Below, one piece after another: positions 1 to 7,829 of a stretch of 64,000 bases of DNA. This DNA comes from Desulfovibrio sp. (GTDB lineage Bacteria > Desulfobacterota > Desulfovibrionia > Desulfovibrionales > Desulfovibrionaceae). The notes beneath the pieces were generated by a model that made no database searches, was not told the origin of the DNA, and saw only the letters and a list, made by a program, of their open reading frames with translations. How positions within the stretch are numbered: position 1 is the first letter of the stretch; each line of letters opens with the position of its first letter. Location of the stretch: positions 536,448 to 600,447 of the forward strand of contig NZ_WASP01000006.1 in the NCBI RefSeq assembly GCF_009712225.1, read 5' to 3'. The position numbers were made by a program, and so were the translations under genes.

Positions 1-607
1 GCCACACGGTAAACATATAGCGGTGCAGATGCCCACAGCACAGGCGCACATTGGGGAACTTTTGCAGAATCCGGCCAAGCTTCTCGGCGTTCTCGTAAGG
101 TTCATCCATCACGCCAAGGGCCGTGAAATATGGTGGGTGGTGCGTGAATACGAGGGTGGGCCTTTCTGGCTGCGCGGCCAGCGTCTGCTCCAGCCATTGC
201 GATACAGGGCCGTCAAAATGGCCGGAATGCGAACCGGGGCGGGTTCCGTCAAAAAACACCATTCGAAGCGGATATTTTTCAACTGTATAGCACAAATAGG
301 GCGCAACAGCAGGATCTGCCGGGCAAAACCGGGCAAGCCCGGTCATAAAATTTTCGCGCCTGTCATGATTGCCGGGCAGCGCATACACCGGCATATCGAG
401 TGAGCCCAGAGCTTCCGCAGCAATAGCATAACCACCAGACTGCCCATTGACCGATATATCGCCGCTCACCACAACGCAATCGGGGCGCTGTGGCAGCGAT
501 GCCAGATGCGCCACGGTCTTTTCAAGCAGCAGAGCGCCATCGGAAACATTAAATGCCAACCCGCGCCCTTCCGCCACGTGCAAATCCGATATTTGCGCTA
601 TGAACAT
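1..607 (-). CDS. GpdQ-like metallophosphodiesterase (partial, 3' end outside window)
   Basis: The minus strand reads open from an ATG at 607, behind a GGAGGGG ribosome site, to the window edge (about 202 residues, C-terminus missing). It shows the calcineurin-like phosphoesterase motifs in order: QISDLH near the N-terminus, VVSGDIS, LPGNHDRR, THHPP and CGHLH. These supply the ligands of the binuclear metal centre. Family members are class III cyclic-nucleotide or glycerophosphodiester phosphodiesterases. The motif spacing matches my recollection of Enterobacter GpdQ closely. The gene is divergent from a ugp-type importer, so I infer that it hydrolyses imported glycerophosphodiesters. A CpdA-type cAMP phosphodiesterase is the alternative. 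No signal peptide is visible, so it is probably cytoplasmic. Confidence 0.8.
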   Translation of the reverse strand, partial: MFIAQISDLHVAEGRGLAFNVSDGALLLEKTVAHLASLPQRPDCVVVSGDISVNGQSGGYAIAAEALGSLDMPVYALPGNHDRRENFMTGLARFCPADPAVAPYLCYTVEKYPLRMVFFDGTRPGSHSGHFDGPVSQWLEQTLAAQPERPTLVFTHHPPYFTALGVMDEPYENAEKLGRILQKFPNVRLCCGHLHRYMFTVW

Positions 608-676
608 GCCACCCCTCCAGCAATTCTATTATGTAATATTCCTAATCTCTTTGGGAAGTTGCAGTCAAGCACACCT

Positions 677-693
677 TGTCACAAAACTGTAAC
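677..693 (+). promoter_or_regulatory. Candidate PhoB box between the phosphodiesterase and ugpC
   Basis: The 17-base stretch TGTCACAAAACTGTAAC has two TGTnAC units exactly 11 bp apart, the spacing of PhoB direct repeats (consensus CTGTCAT repeats). A third TGTAAT lies about 15 bp downstream, off register. In enterobacteria ugp genes belong to the Pho regulon, which fits the position in this divergent intergenic region. It was recognised by eye only. Confidence 0.4.
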
Positions 694-850
694 GTAATCG
701 GCTGTAATGTAACAATCGTAAAAGCCTGTGTTCTTGCCACAACGCGCAATTGGTGGTAATTTAAACAAAATTTAACTCAGACAAGCCAATACAATCATGT
801 GTAGCCCCTGTTTTTTCCCCTAGCCTTCACTGTCACATAAGGAGCCGAAA

Positions 851-1903
851 TTGTCCGCGATACATCTTGAAAACGTATGTAAACAGTGGGGTGCGACCCA
901 CGCTGTACAAAATGTGTCCTTTGAGATCAATGAAGGCTCGCTGCTGGTTTTGCTGGGGCCTTCCGGCTGCGGCAAATCCACAACGCTGCGCCTCATTGCC
1001 GGGCTGGAGAGCGTTACCAGCGGGCGTATCTATATAGGCGACCGCGATGTGACCGATCTGCCCCCCGCAGAGCGCCGCCTTGCCATGGTCTTTCAGTCTT
1101 ACGCACTTTTTCCGCACCTTACCGTGCGCGAAAATATCCTCTTTGGCCTTAAAGTCCGCAAAGTGGCCGAGGCCGACCAAAAGCGCCGGCTCGATAAAGC
1201 CGTTGAAATTCTGGGCCTCGCGGGCCTGCTGGACAGAAAGCCCTCTGCCCTGTCCGGCGGTCAGCAACAGCGCGTGGCTCTTGGTCGGGCGCTGGTAGCC
1301 GAGGCGGCGGTGTGTCTGATGGACGAACCGCTCTCAAACCTTGATGCCAAGCTGCGCCTTGAAATGCGACGCGAAATACGTGAGCTCCAGCAGCGCCTGG
1401 GCATGACCATGGTTTACGTTACCCACGACCAGACCGAAGCCATGAGCATGGCCGACACCATCATTTTGATGCAGCACGGGCACATTGTGCAAAACGACGG
1501 GCCTGTGGCCATGTATTCCAAACCGGCTACGACATTTGCCGCAAGCTTTATCGGTACGCCGCCCATGAACCTTTTGACCGTTGCCATGACAGACGGCCAG
1601 CCAGTGATTGCAGGCAGCAAGGGCTGCACCGTGCCCGGCCCCGTATGTGCAGAATGCACCCTTGGCATACGGCCAGAGCATGTGCTGGTAACGGAAGATG
1701 GCCCATGGGAAGCCGAGGTGCTGAGCATGGAATACCTTGGCTCTGATTCTGTGCTGGCGTGCAGCCTTGGTCAGCAGCAGATATCGGTGCAGGTGGCGGG
1801 CAACCCCGGCTTCAAACCCGGCCACAAACTACGCCTGAGCTTTGGCAATGATGCGCTGCATTACTTTGAGGCGCAATCGGGCGCCCGTAGAGAATGGACC
1901 TAG
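851..1903 (+). CDS. ugpC: ABC importer ATP-binding subunit (UgpC/MalK type)
   Basis: ATPase of a carbohydrate/glycerol-phosphate (CUT1) ABC importer, 350 residues, the usual length. It has the Walker A motif GPSGCGKSTT (residues 36-45), the Q-loop VFQSYALFPH, the signature LSGGQQQRVALGRA, Walker B VCLMDEPLSNLD and the H-loop VYVTHD. A C-terminal TOBE/OB-type regulatory domain begins near residue 240. The start is TTG at 851 behind AAGGAGCC; no better in-frame ATG precedes the conserved N-terminus. It is first in a four-gene set with ugpB, ugpA and ugpE. A short GC hairpin overlapping the stop codon and followed by seven T lies at 1901-1922 and may reduce read-through. Confidence 0.85.
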   Translation: MSAIHLENVCKQWGATHAVQNVSFEINEGSLLVLLGPSGCGKSTTLRLIAGLESVTSGRIYIGDRDVTDLPPAERRLAMVFQSYALFPHLTVRENILFGLKVRKVAEADQKRRLDKAVEILGLAGLLDRKPSALSGGQQQRVALGRALVAEAAVCLMDEPLSNLDAKLRLEMRREIRELQQRLGMTMVYVTHDQTEAMSMADTIILMQHGHIVQNDGPVAMYSKPATTFAASFIGTPPMNLLTVAMTDGQPVIAGSKGCTVPGPVCAECTLGIRPEHVLVTEDGPWEAEVLSMEYLGSDSVLACSLGQQQISVQVAGNPGFKPGHKLRLSFGNDALHYFEAQSGARREWT

Positions 1904-2030
1904 GCACGAGCCCTATTTTTTTAATATTACCAGATAATTATGATCCTGTTTCGTTACACGACTGTTCCCGGCCTGTAACATTCAAACGATAGTACAGATG
2001 CAGCCCCCAAACCCCTGCTAGGAGAAATAC

Positions 2031-3314
2031 ATGAAACGTATCCGCTCTTTATGTATGGCAATTTTGTGTTTCTGCCTGTGCGCTGGCAATGCGCTTGCGG
2101 CACAGACCAATCTTACGTTCTACTTTCCTGTTTCCGTAGGCGGCCCCATCACCAAGATTGTTGAAGGCATGACCCAGGAATTCATGAAAGAGAACCCTGA
2201 TATCAAGATTACGCCTGTGTATTCGGGCAATTATCGTGATACGCTCACCAAGGCTCTTACTGCCCAGCGCGGTGGCGAGCCGCCGCATGTGGCCGTGTTG
2301 CTCTCTACCGACATGTTTACCCTTATCGATGAAAACGCCATCGTTTCCTACGACGAAATCGTGGGCAAAGACAACATGGCCTTCACCAAGGATTACTTTC
2401 CCGGTTTCATGCGCAACAGCCAGACCGATGGCAAGACCTGGGGCATTCCCTTCCAGCGCTCGACCATCGTGATGTACTGGAACAAGGAAATGTTCAAGGA
2501 TGCCGGCCTTGACCCCGACAAAGCCCCCGCCACATGGCAGGAGCTGGTTGAAATGGGCAAAAAGCTTACCAAGAAGGACGAATCCGGCAAGGTCAGTCAA
2601 TGGGGCGTTGCCATTCCCAGCACCGGCTATGCCTACTGGATGCTGCAGGCTCTGGCCATCACCAACGGCGTTGAGCTGATGAATGATGCGGGCAACAAGG
2701 TGTTTTTCGACAATCCCAAAAACATCGACGCCCTCCAGTTCCTTACCGATCTGGCCTACAAGTACGAGGTTTCGCCCAAGGGAACCATCGACTGGTCTAC
2801 CACACCCCGCGATTTCTTTGAGCGCAAAACCGCTATCATGTGGACCACTACCGGCAACCTCACCAACGTGCGTACCAACGCCAAGTTCCCCTTTGGCGTG
2901 GCCATGCTGCCCGCCAATGCCCGCCTTGGCTCGCCCACCGGCGGCGGCAACTTCTACATTTTCAAGAATTCCTCGCCTGAAGAACGCAAGGCTGCCGTCA
3001 AGTTTGTGCAGTGGATGACCACCGCCGAACGCGCCGCCCAGTGGGGTATCGACACCGGCTATGTGGCCGTGCGCCCCGACGCCTGGAAGACCGCCCGAAT
3101 GGAAGCCTATGTAAAGGACTTTCCCTATGCCGCCGTGGCCCGCGACCAGCTGGCCCACGCCGTGCCCGAACTCTCTACCCACGAAAACCAGCGTGTAACA
3201 AAGGCCCTCGACGACGCCATTCAGGCCGCCGTCAACGGCTCCAAGAAATCGGAAGACGCACTCAAGGATGCCCAGCGCGAGGCGGACCGCATTCTGCGCC
3301 GCTATCAGAAGTAA
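2031..3314 (+). CDS. ugpB: Periplasmic glycerol-phosphate-type substrate-binding protein (UgpB-like)
   Basis: Family 1 solute-binding protein of 427 residues with a Sec signal peptide (basic MKR, hydrophobic core, cleavage near ALA-AQ at about residue 23). Segments recall E. coli UgpB: the SGNY motif near residue 65, the PFQRSTIVMYWNKE region near 143-156, and TTTGNLTNVR followed by FPFGVAMLP near 270-290. It should capture glycerol-3-phosphate or its diesters and deliver them to UgpA/UgpE. The start follows AGGAGAAATAC. Upstream, two TGT repeats 11 bp apart (1963 and 1974) may be a second, weaker Pho-type site. The substrate is inferred from family resemblance and the neighbouring phosphodiesterase; another polyol or sugar phosphate is possible. 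Confidence 0.8.
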   Translation: MKRIRSLCMAILCFCLCAGNALAAQTNLTFYFPVSVGGPITKIVEGMTQEFMKENPDIKITPVYSGNYRDTLTKALTAQRGGEPPHVAVLLSTDMFTLIDENAIVSYDEIVGKDNMAFTKDYFPGFMRNSQTDGKTWGIPFQRSTIVMYWNKEMFKDAGLDPDKAPATWQELVEMGKKLTKKDESGKVSQWGVAIPSTGYAYWMLQALAITNGVELMNDAGNKVFFDNPKNIDALQFLTDLAYKYEVSPKGTIDWSTTPRDFFERKTAIMWTTTGNLTNVRTNAKFPFGVAMLPANARLGSPTGGGNFYIFKNSSPEERKAAVKFVQWMTTAERAAQWGIDTGYVAVRPDAWKTARMEAYVKDFPYAAVARDQLAHAVPELSTHENQRVTKALDDAIQAAVNGSKKSEDALKDAQREADRILRRYQK

Positions 3315-3330
3315 AAGAAGCAGTTATTGT

Positions 3331-3360
3331 GCTGCCAGGGGGGCTTGCCCCTCTGGCAGC
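3331..3360 (+). terminator. Intercistronic hairpin between ugpB and ugpA
   Basis: A 13-bp GC-rich stem (GCTGCCAG at the left, CTGGCAGC at the right, one G-T pair) with loop CTTG is followed by TTTGTT. It sits between the binding-protein gene and the first permease gene. Such hairpins commonly give partial termination or 3' stabilisation, so that more binding protein than permease is made. The weak T tract suggests attenuation rather than full stop. Confidence 0.7.
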
Positions 3361-3406
3361 TTTGTTCAATCCAACCAGATTCACCCAGATTCAAGAGAGC
3401 AGGCCT

Positions 3407-4291
3407 ATGTTAAAACCGGAAACCATGCGGCAGATCAACGCATGGCTGCTTTTGCTTCCCGGCTTTGCCCTGGTGGTGACGTTTACGCACTTTCCTGCCG
3501 TAAGCACTTTTATCCACAGTTTTTTTATGGATGGCCGAGGAGGAGCGCCTGCCCAGTTCGTGGGGCTTGAGCAGTACCGTTATCTGCTGGATGACGAGGT
3601 TTTTTTCAAATCGCTGCGCAACAACATCATTTTTGCCTGCTGCACCATCCCCTGTTCCATATCGCTGGCCATGCTCATGGCCTTTCTGGTCAACGCACGG
3701 CTCACAGGGCAGGCTTTTTTGCGCCTGTGCTACTTTGTGCCCACAGTGCTGCCCATGATCGCCGTGGCAAATATCTGGCTGTTTTTTTACACGCCCGATT
3801 ACGGCCTGCTTGAGCAGCTGCGCTTTTTTCTGGGGGCCACCACCGGCATAAACTGGCTGGGCAGCGAAGAAACAGCCCTGTTCTGCGTAATAAGCGTGGC
3901 AGTGTGGAAGGACGCGGGCTTCTTTATGATTTTTTATCTCGCGGCATTGCAGCAAATTCCGCCGAGTCTTGGCGAGGCTGCCATGCTTGAGGGTGCCTCT
4001 CGCGCCTATTATTACCGCCGCGTGGTCATTCCCCTGCTTATGCCCACCACACTTTTTGTGCTTATCAATGCCACCATCAACGCCTTCCGCATGGTGGACC
4101 ACCTGTTTGTGCTCACCCAAGGCGGCCCCAACAATGCCACCTCGCTGCTGCTCTACTACATTTACGAAACCAGCTTCAAGTTCTGGGATACGGGCTACGG
4201 CGCAACGCTGACCATGGTGCTGCTGGCCTTTTTGGGCTTTGCCGCCTTTGTGCAGTTTGGCATCATTGAAAAGAGGGTGCACTACAGATGA
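3407..4291 (+). CDS. ugpA: ABC importer permease (UgpA-like)
   Basis: Inner-membrane permease of 294 residues with six predicted membrane spans. It carries the EAA motif that contacts the ATPase: GEAAMLEGASR followed by the downstream IPLLMPT segment, near residues 190-215. The frame is open further upstream into ugpB, but homology to MalF/UgpA N-termini begins at the ATG at 3407 (MLKPETMRQ), which follows GAGAGCAGG. The preceding intergenic region contains the hairpin at 3331-3360. It overlaps ugpE by 4 bp, indicating translational coupling. Confidence 0.85.
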   Translation: MLKPETMRQINAWLLLLPGFALVVTFTHFPAVSTFIHSFFMDGRGGAPAQFVGLEQYRYLLDDEVFFKSLRNNIIFACCTIPCSISLAMLMAFLVNARLTGQAFLRLCYFVPTVLPMIAVANIWLFFYTPDYGLLEQLRFFLGATTGINWLGSEETALFCVISVAVWKDAGFFMIFYLAALQQIPPSLGEAAMLEGASRAYYYRRVVIPLLMPTTLFVLINATINAFRMVDHLFVLTQGGPNNATSLLLYYIYETSFKFWDTGYGATLTMVLLAFLGFAAFVQFGIIEKRVHYR

Positions 4292-5124
4292 ACGAACAGC
4301 GCAACATGTACGACAGCCGCGGCTTTTCGCGCGTGCTGGACACAACGGCAGCCTGGATGCTTGCCATTCTGTGGGCCCTGCCGCTTTTTTATGCCATCTG
4401 GACTGCCTTTCACCCGGCGGAATTTTCAACACGTTTCAGCCTCACGGCACCTCTTACGCTTGAAAATTTCGCCAATGCCTGGAAAGCCGCGCCTTTTGCC
4501 CGCTATTTCATCAACACCATCATGCTGGTAACGCTTACCACCGGCATGCAGCTTGTACTGTGCACCCTGGCGGCCTACGCATTTGCCCGCTACGACTTTA
4601 AGGGCAAGGGCATCGCCTTTGCGCTTATTCTCATGCAGCTCATGATCATGCCCGACGTTCTGGTGGTGGAAAACTACAGCACCATGTCCAAGATCGGCGT
4701 GCTTGATTCTACCCTTGCCATCAGCCTGCCGTACATGGCTTCGGCCTTTGGCATATTTTTGCTGCGCCAAACCTTCAAAAGCGTGCCCAAAGAGCTGGAA
4801 GAAGCCGCTGCGGTTGAAGGGGCCAACACCCTACAGGTGCTGTGGCACGTGTACGTGCCGCTGGCCAAACCCACGTATGCGGCCTACGCCCTTGTTTCCA
4901 TCAGCACGCACTGGAACAACTTTCTCTGGCCGCTCATTGTGACAAATTCCGTCAACTCGCGCCCGCTTACCGTGGGTTTGCAGATATTCTCTGCCACAGA
5001 ACAGGGAGTGGACTGGACAATCATTACCGCGGCAACACTCATGACATCCGGCCCGCTGCTAGTGGCATTTTTGTTGTTCCAGCGGCAGTTTGTGCAGTCG
5101 TTCATGCGGGCTGGCATTAAATAG
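4288..5124 (+). CDS. ugpE: ABC importer permease (UgpE-like)
   Basis: Second permease of the importer, 278 residues and six predicted spans, of the MalG/UgpE class. The EAA loop ELEEAAAVEGAN lies near residues 170-181. It starts within the ugpA stop (ATGA overlap). UgpA and UgpE would form the heterodimeric channel with two UgpC subunits on the cytoplasmic side and UgpB in the periplasm. A strong terminator follows at 5148. Confidence 0.85.
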   Translation: MNEQRNMYDSRGFSRVLDTTAAWMLAILWALPLFYAIWTAFHPAEFSTRFSLTAPLTLENFANAWKAAPFARYFINTIMLVTLTTGMQLVLCTLAAYAFARYDFKGKGIAFALILMQLMIMPDVLVVENYSTMSKIGVLDSTLAISLPYMASAFGIFLLRQTFKSVPKELEEAAAVEGANTLQVLWHVYVPLAKPTYAAYALVSISTHWNNFLWPLIVTNSVNSRPLTVGLQIFSATEQGVDWTIITAATLMTSGPLLVAFLLFQRQFVQSFMRAGIK

Positions 5125-5147
5125 CTACCTTGCCCACACCAATCAAA

Positions 5148-5184
5148 AGGCCCCAACGGCTGCCACCGGCGACCGTTGGGGCTT
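5148..5184 (+). terminator. Rho-independent terminator after ugpE
   Basis: The stem AGGCCCCAACGG / CCGTTGGGGCT with a 13-nt loop ends in CTTTGC, 24 bp past the ugpE stop. The T tract is short, but the stem of about 12 bp is strong. Confidence 0.7.
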
Positions 5185-5300
5185 TGCGCATCTATTGTGG
5201 TTCGGTTGTATTCGTGGCTATAGTGACACTGCTTGTAAAAGCGCCCTGCCTTGCACTGTGCGGGCAGGCTGCCTGTAAACGAAACCCTTTGGAGGATTCT

Positions 5301-5603
5301 ATGGCAGTTTTTGCAGACTCGATAAAACTGATGCTGGCTGCTGGCCTGTTGCTTGCTGGCACGGCGGTGGTAGCCTATAGTGCCGATTCAGGCGAAGAAC
5401 TGTACACCAAGCTGTGCTCTGGCTGTCATTCGCCCAGCCCAGCCATGAAGGGCAAACCGGTTGATGCCCTGCTGGCAGGCATGGACAGGGTTAAAAACAT
5501 AAGCAACGCTACGGGCGCTGCCGCGCGCATGCAGCAGGTGCTGCAACCCCTGACCCCGGAACAGACCAAGAGCATTGCCACCTACATCAACGGCCTGAAA
5601 TAG
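5301..5603 (+). CDS. Small monohaem cytochrome c (c553-like)
   Basis: A secreted c-type cytochrome of 100 residues. The ATG at 5301 follows a good GGAGG site; a longer reading frame upstream lacks these features. A hydrophobic signal segment (residues 8-27) precedes a single haem attachment site CSGCH near residues 38-42. The C-terminal LTPEQTKSIATYIN helix is typical of class I cytochromes c. A candidate axial Met lies in the LLAGMDRVKN segment. It is probably a periplasmic one-electron carrier, comparable to cytochrome c553 of Desulfovibrio. It lies alone between the ugp terminator and tRNA-Val. Confidence 0.85.
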   Translation: MAVFADSIKLMLAAGLLLAGTAVVAYSADSGEELYTKLCSGCHSPSPAMKGKPVDALLAGMDRVKNISNATGAAARMQQVLQPLTPEQTKSIATYINGLK

Positions 5604-5737
5604 CCAAAACAGTCTGGCAGCACAGGTATACTGCCCGACCAGAACACAATGACGGCGAAAAATACGCTTCTGTGCAAAAATTACGCTTGCATTGCATGCA
5701 AGAACAGGGCATATAACCGCCAGCGCTATGCTGTTTC

Positions 5738-5813
5738 GGGCAGTTAGCTCAGCTGGTTGAGCACCGCCCTTACAAGGCGGGGGCCACAGGTTCAAGTCCT
5801 GTACTGCCCACCA
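5738..5813 (+). tRNA. tRNA-Val (anticodon TAC)
   Basis: A 76-nt cloverleaf: acceptor GGGCAGT pairs with ACTGCCC, followed by encoded ACCA. The D-arm contains AGCTCAGCTGG, the anticodon stem CCGCC/GGCGG has loop CTTACAA (anticodon TAC), and the T-arm contains GGTTCAAGTCC. Its 3' part is the left end of the 56-bp repeat that bounds the adjacent island, so it is the integration target. The gene stays intact after insertion. Confidence 0.95.
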
Positions 5814-5821
5814 AATAAATC
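5766..5821 (+). repeat. attL: 56-bp direct repeat, left copy
   Basis: Starts in the anticodon stem of tRNA-Val (GCCCTTACAAGG) and ends with AAATAAATC after the CCA. It is identical to 16484-16539. This is the expected product of integrase-mediated insertion into a tRNA 3' end. Confidence 0.93.
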
Positions 5822-5859
5822 AAGGGGTTATCCTAAAAAGGATGACCCCTTATTTTTTT
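5822..5859 (+). terminator. Terminator downstream of tRNA-Val, supplied by the island
   Basis: Stem AAGGGG-T-TATCCT / AGGAT-G-ACCCCTT, loop of As, then ATTTTTTT. It lies directly inside attL, so it replaces the host terminator that now sits at 16540. A close relative of this hairpin occurs at 25697. It also overlaps the 3' end of the integrase gene on the other strand. Confidence 0.85.
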
Positions 5860-6929
5860 GGGCACATGGCTTGGGCACATGAGGGCATGATGTCGGGAAA
5901 GGATTCGATGGCTGCTCTTCGAGACGACTCTGATGTGTGCTGATAGTGGGTAAGGATCATGGTGGGGTTTGAATGTCCCATGATCTCAGCAACAGACTTC
6001 AAGTCTGCATCGTTGTCCAAGGCGTAGGTGGCAAAAGCATGGCGCAAATCGTATGGGCGCATGCGCCTGGTGATGCCAGCCGCCTTCTTGGTGTCTCGCC
6101 ATGCTGATTTCATGCTGTCTATCTGCTTGCCTTTGAAGTGGATGATGAACTCACATCCGGCCTCAACATCAGAGCGCCCCCAGACCTTCATTTCTTCCAA
6201 CAAATTTTCTCGAATCGGCACGTCTCGGAATGGCATATTCTTGTTTTTGGCAGCACTCCACACTCGAATCGTCCTTCTTTCAAAGTCGACATCTTCCCAT
6301 TTGAGACGGAACAATTCGGTCGGGCCAATACGGACCCCAAGGAAAATGCCCAGCATGACGGCTCGGTATACGTGCCCCTTGGCAACCGCAAGAATTGCGG
6401 AAACCTCTGCTGGCGTCGGGGGAGCAATCCGTTCATGCTGTCCCCTGGGTAGTTTCATGCCTTGCATTGGATTGGATTCAATGAACTCTGAGTCGGCAGC
6501 CCAGGACAGGGCCGCGCGGAGAATGGTAAGTCGACGGTGTGACGTGGTTGTTTTAACGCCTCGCTCAGCTTCATCGCTGATGAACTTAACGAAATCCCGC
6601 TTTTCCAGGCTGGACACTTCTCGGTTCCCGAACACGGCATGCACATGCTTCAGGTGTTCGAGAATGGTACGCAGATTTTTGTCGCTAAACCTTTTGGCCG
6701 ACAGGTAAAGGGCAACAACCTCGCGGACCGTGCCGCCGGTGCTGATATTTTCATCTTCTTCCGGTCTGAATGACTCGCGGTCATACTTCAAGCGGTGCTG
6801 AATCAGTGAATCTTCTTTGCGGGCTTCGGCAAGCGTGGGGAAAGAAGCGCTTTCCCTCTTTCCCGTGAATGGATTGTTCCAGTAAACTTGATAGGAAGAT
6901 GCCCGGCCATTACGTTTGCGGATAGCCAT
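5850..6929 (-). CDS. Tyrosine-family site-specific integrase
   Basis: Phage-type integrase of 359 residues. An N-terminal arm-binding region (residues 1-60) precedes a core-binding SAM-like domain (about 65-165) and the catalytic domain. The catalytic residues are visible: R200 in GVRIGPTE, R296 in YDLRHAFAT, H319 in GHSN and the nucleophile Y329 in THYQHT. The usual first His of the HxxR box is Tyr, a common variant. The gene reads toward attL with its stop 30 bp inside it, and is followed upstream by the excisionase-like gene 8 bp away. Its last codons overlap two GGGCACATG repeats proposed as arm sites. It appears intact and could be active on the tRNA-Val site. Confidence 0.92.
   Translation of the reverse strand: MAIRKRNGRASSYQVYWNNPFTGKRESASFPTLAEARKEDSLIQHRLKYDRESFRPEEDENISTGGTVREVVALYLSAKRFSDKNLRTILEHLKHVHAVFGNREVSSLEKRDFVKFISDEAERGVKTTTSHRRLTILRAALSWAADSEFIESNPMQGMKLPRGQHERIAPPTPAEVSAILAVAKGHVYRAVMLGIFLGVRIGPTELFRLKWEDVDFERRTIRVWSAAKNKNMPFRDVPIRENLLEEMKVWGRSDVEAGCEFIIHFKGKQIDSMKSAWRDTKKAAGITRRMRPYDLRHAFATYALDNDADLKSVAEIMGHSNPTMILTHYQHTSESSRRAAIESFPDIMPSCAQAMCPKK
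5860..5881 (+). repeat. Paired GGGCACATG repeats near attL (candidate arm sites)
   Basis: GGGCACATG occurs at 5860-5868 and again at 5873-5881, 13 bp apart. Pairs with the same spacing occur at 16382-16403 near attR and at 25733-25754 in the related remnant. Lambda-type integrases bind short arm repeats flanking the core, so I infer that role. The repeats lie inside the integrase coding sequence here. Confidence 0.6.
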
Positions 6930-6937
6930 TCCCGAAC

Positions 6938-7231
6938 CTACTGCTGTGTTTTTTCTGCGCTCAGGATAGCCAGCTGTTCATTGACAGAAAGGTCGAAAAT
7001 ATCTGTCCGTGGCCGTCTTCTTTTTGAAATACGTCCAGACGATTTGGGTCGAATTTCTATCTTTGAAAGGGCTTCTTCCAGGTCGCTCCGTCTATATCGG
7101 ATGCCTTTGCCACCAACTATTGAAAAATCCACCTTTGGAACATGAAGGCGCTGCAACATTTTTTCTGTTGCCTCAATAGTTTTGAATCCAAAGAACTGAC
7201 GAGCATCTTCTTTTGTCAGCAAGTATTGCAT
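6938..7231 (-). CDS. Excisionase-like small DNA-binding protein
   Basis: A 97-residue basic protein. The start at 7231 follows AAGGAGG; a longer frame begins further upstream without such a site. The N-terminal part (LTKEDARQFFG, then KGIRYRRSDLEEAL) resembles the winged-helix MerR/Xis layout in which the recognition helix is followed by RYRRSDLE. The C-terminal half is rich in Arg and Lys (about residues 60-75). Position directly upstream of the integrase in the same orientation suggests recombination directionality factor. A general phage helix-turn-helix regulator is the alternative. Confidence 0.6.
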   Translation of the reverse strand: MQYLLTKEDARQFFGFKTIEATEKMLQRLHVPKVDFSIVGGKGIRYRRSDLEEALSKIEIRPKSSGRISKRRRPRTDIFDLSVNEQLAILSAEKTQQ

Positions 7232-7296
7232 GCACCTACCTCCTTCTATCCCTGAAACTTTTTGACGATGCACACATTTTTAGTTATTCAAAGCAT

Positions 7297-7491
7297 ATGA
7301 ACGAAGATAAATTCCCTACTATTCGTCCCTGTATTAAGTGTGGCAGAACTCCACAAGTTGAGACCGCACGCCCGGAAGGCAGGACTAAGGATATTTACCG
7401 CATCAAGTGTGAATGCGGAGATTATCCGCAGCAGTGGTCAGTAAGTATATCCGCGGCTATCAGGCTGTGGAATGGTTACGTTGCTTCTTAA
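7297..7491 (+). CDS. Small zinc-ribbon protein, Lar-like
   Basis: A 64-residue protein with two CxxC-type knuckles (PCIKCG near residue 11 and CECG near 39) and the C-terminal motif SAAIRLWN. This layout recalls the Lar restriction-alleviation family of phage small proteins (PCPFCG, then AIxxWN). A paralogue about two-thirds identical, also 64 residues, lies at 25823-26017. The start at 7297 is chosen because it matches the paralogue's start; no strong ribosome site is visible. Its 3' end overlaps the opposing gene 7460-7708 by 32 bp. A role in restriction alleviation is only suggested by resemblance. Confidence 0.65.
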   Translation: MNEDKFPTIRPCIKCGRTPQVETARPEGRTKDIYRIKCECGDYPQQWSVSISAAIRLWNGYVAS

Positions 7492-7708
7492 TTTTGACCT
7501 TGCGCCCTTTGGTAGCGAGTTTGTCTTGCTCGCGGCCCCTGCTAAACCCGCAAAAAGGGCACACTCTTAACCTGCTGACAGTGCCGCATCCTTCGCATGC
7601 CCTTGGCTGCAATCCGTCACTGAGCTTTGCCATTTTGCAGTTGCCGTTGATCTGAGCAAAATTCTTCTGCTTGTGCTTTGGCTTCGATGCAGATGCCTGG
7701 GTACCCAT
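7460..7708 (-). CDS. Small basic zinc-ribbon protein, function unknown
   Basis: An 82-residue protein from an ATG at 7708 behind AGGAGGG. A CEGC pair (about residues 39-42) and CPFC (about 50-53) form a likely zinc ribbon, and the C-terminus is strongly basic (GRKVKIKKQR). It is convergent with, and overlaps, the Lar-like gene 7297-7491. A decayed copy lies at the same relative position at 26018-26113 beside the second Lar-like gene, so the pair travels together. I cannot name the family. Confidence 0.55.
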   Translation of the reverse strand: MGTQASASKPKHKQKNFAQINGNCKMAKLSDGLQPRACEGCGTVSRLRVCPFCGFSRGREQDKLATKGRKVKIKKQRNHSTA

Positions 7709-7829
7709 ATTACCCTCCTGAAAATAAAAAGGCCGCATTATTGCGGCGGAATTAATGGGCTCTTCCACCCAATCCCTTGCCCGTCCGCTGAGAGGTTTTG
7801 ACAGGCAAGGTCAGAGAGGGAGAGGAGAC

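Noticed and set aside
2049..3182. Long antisense frame (377 codons) opposite ugpB
   Set aside because: Gly/His-rich translation with no domain, fully inside a well-supported gene on the other strand; typical shadow of GC-rich codon use.
3011..3406. Upstream extension of ugpA into ugpB
   Set aside because: The translation is Arg-rich and unlike any permease N-terminus, and it overlaps ugpB; the start at 3407 fits the family.
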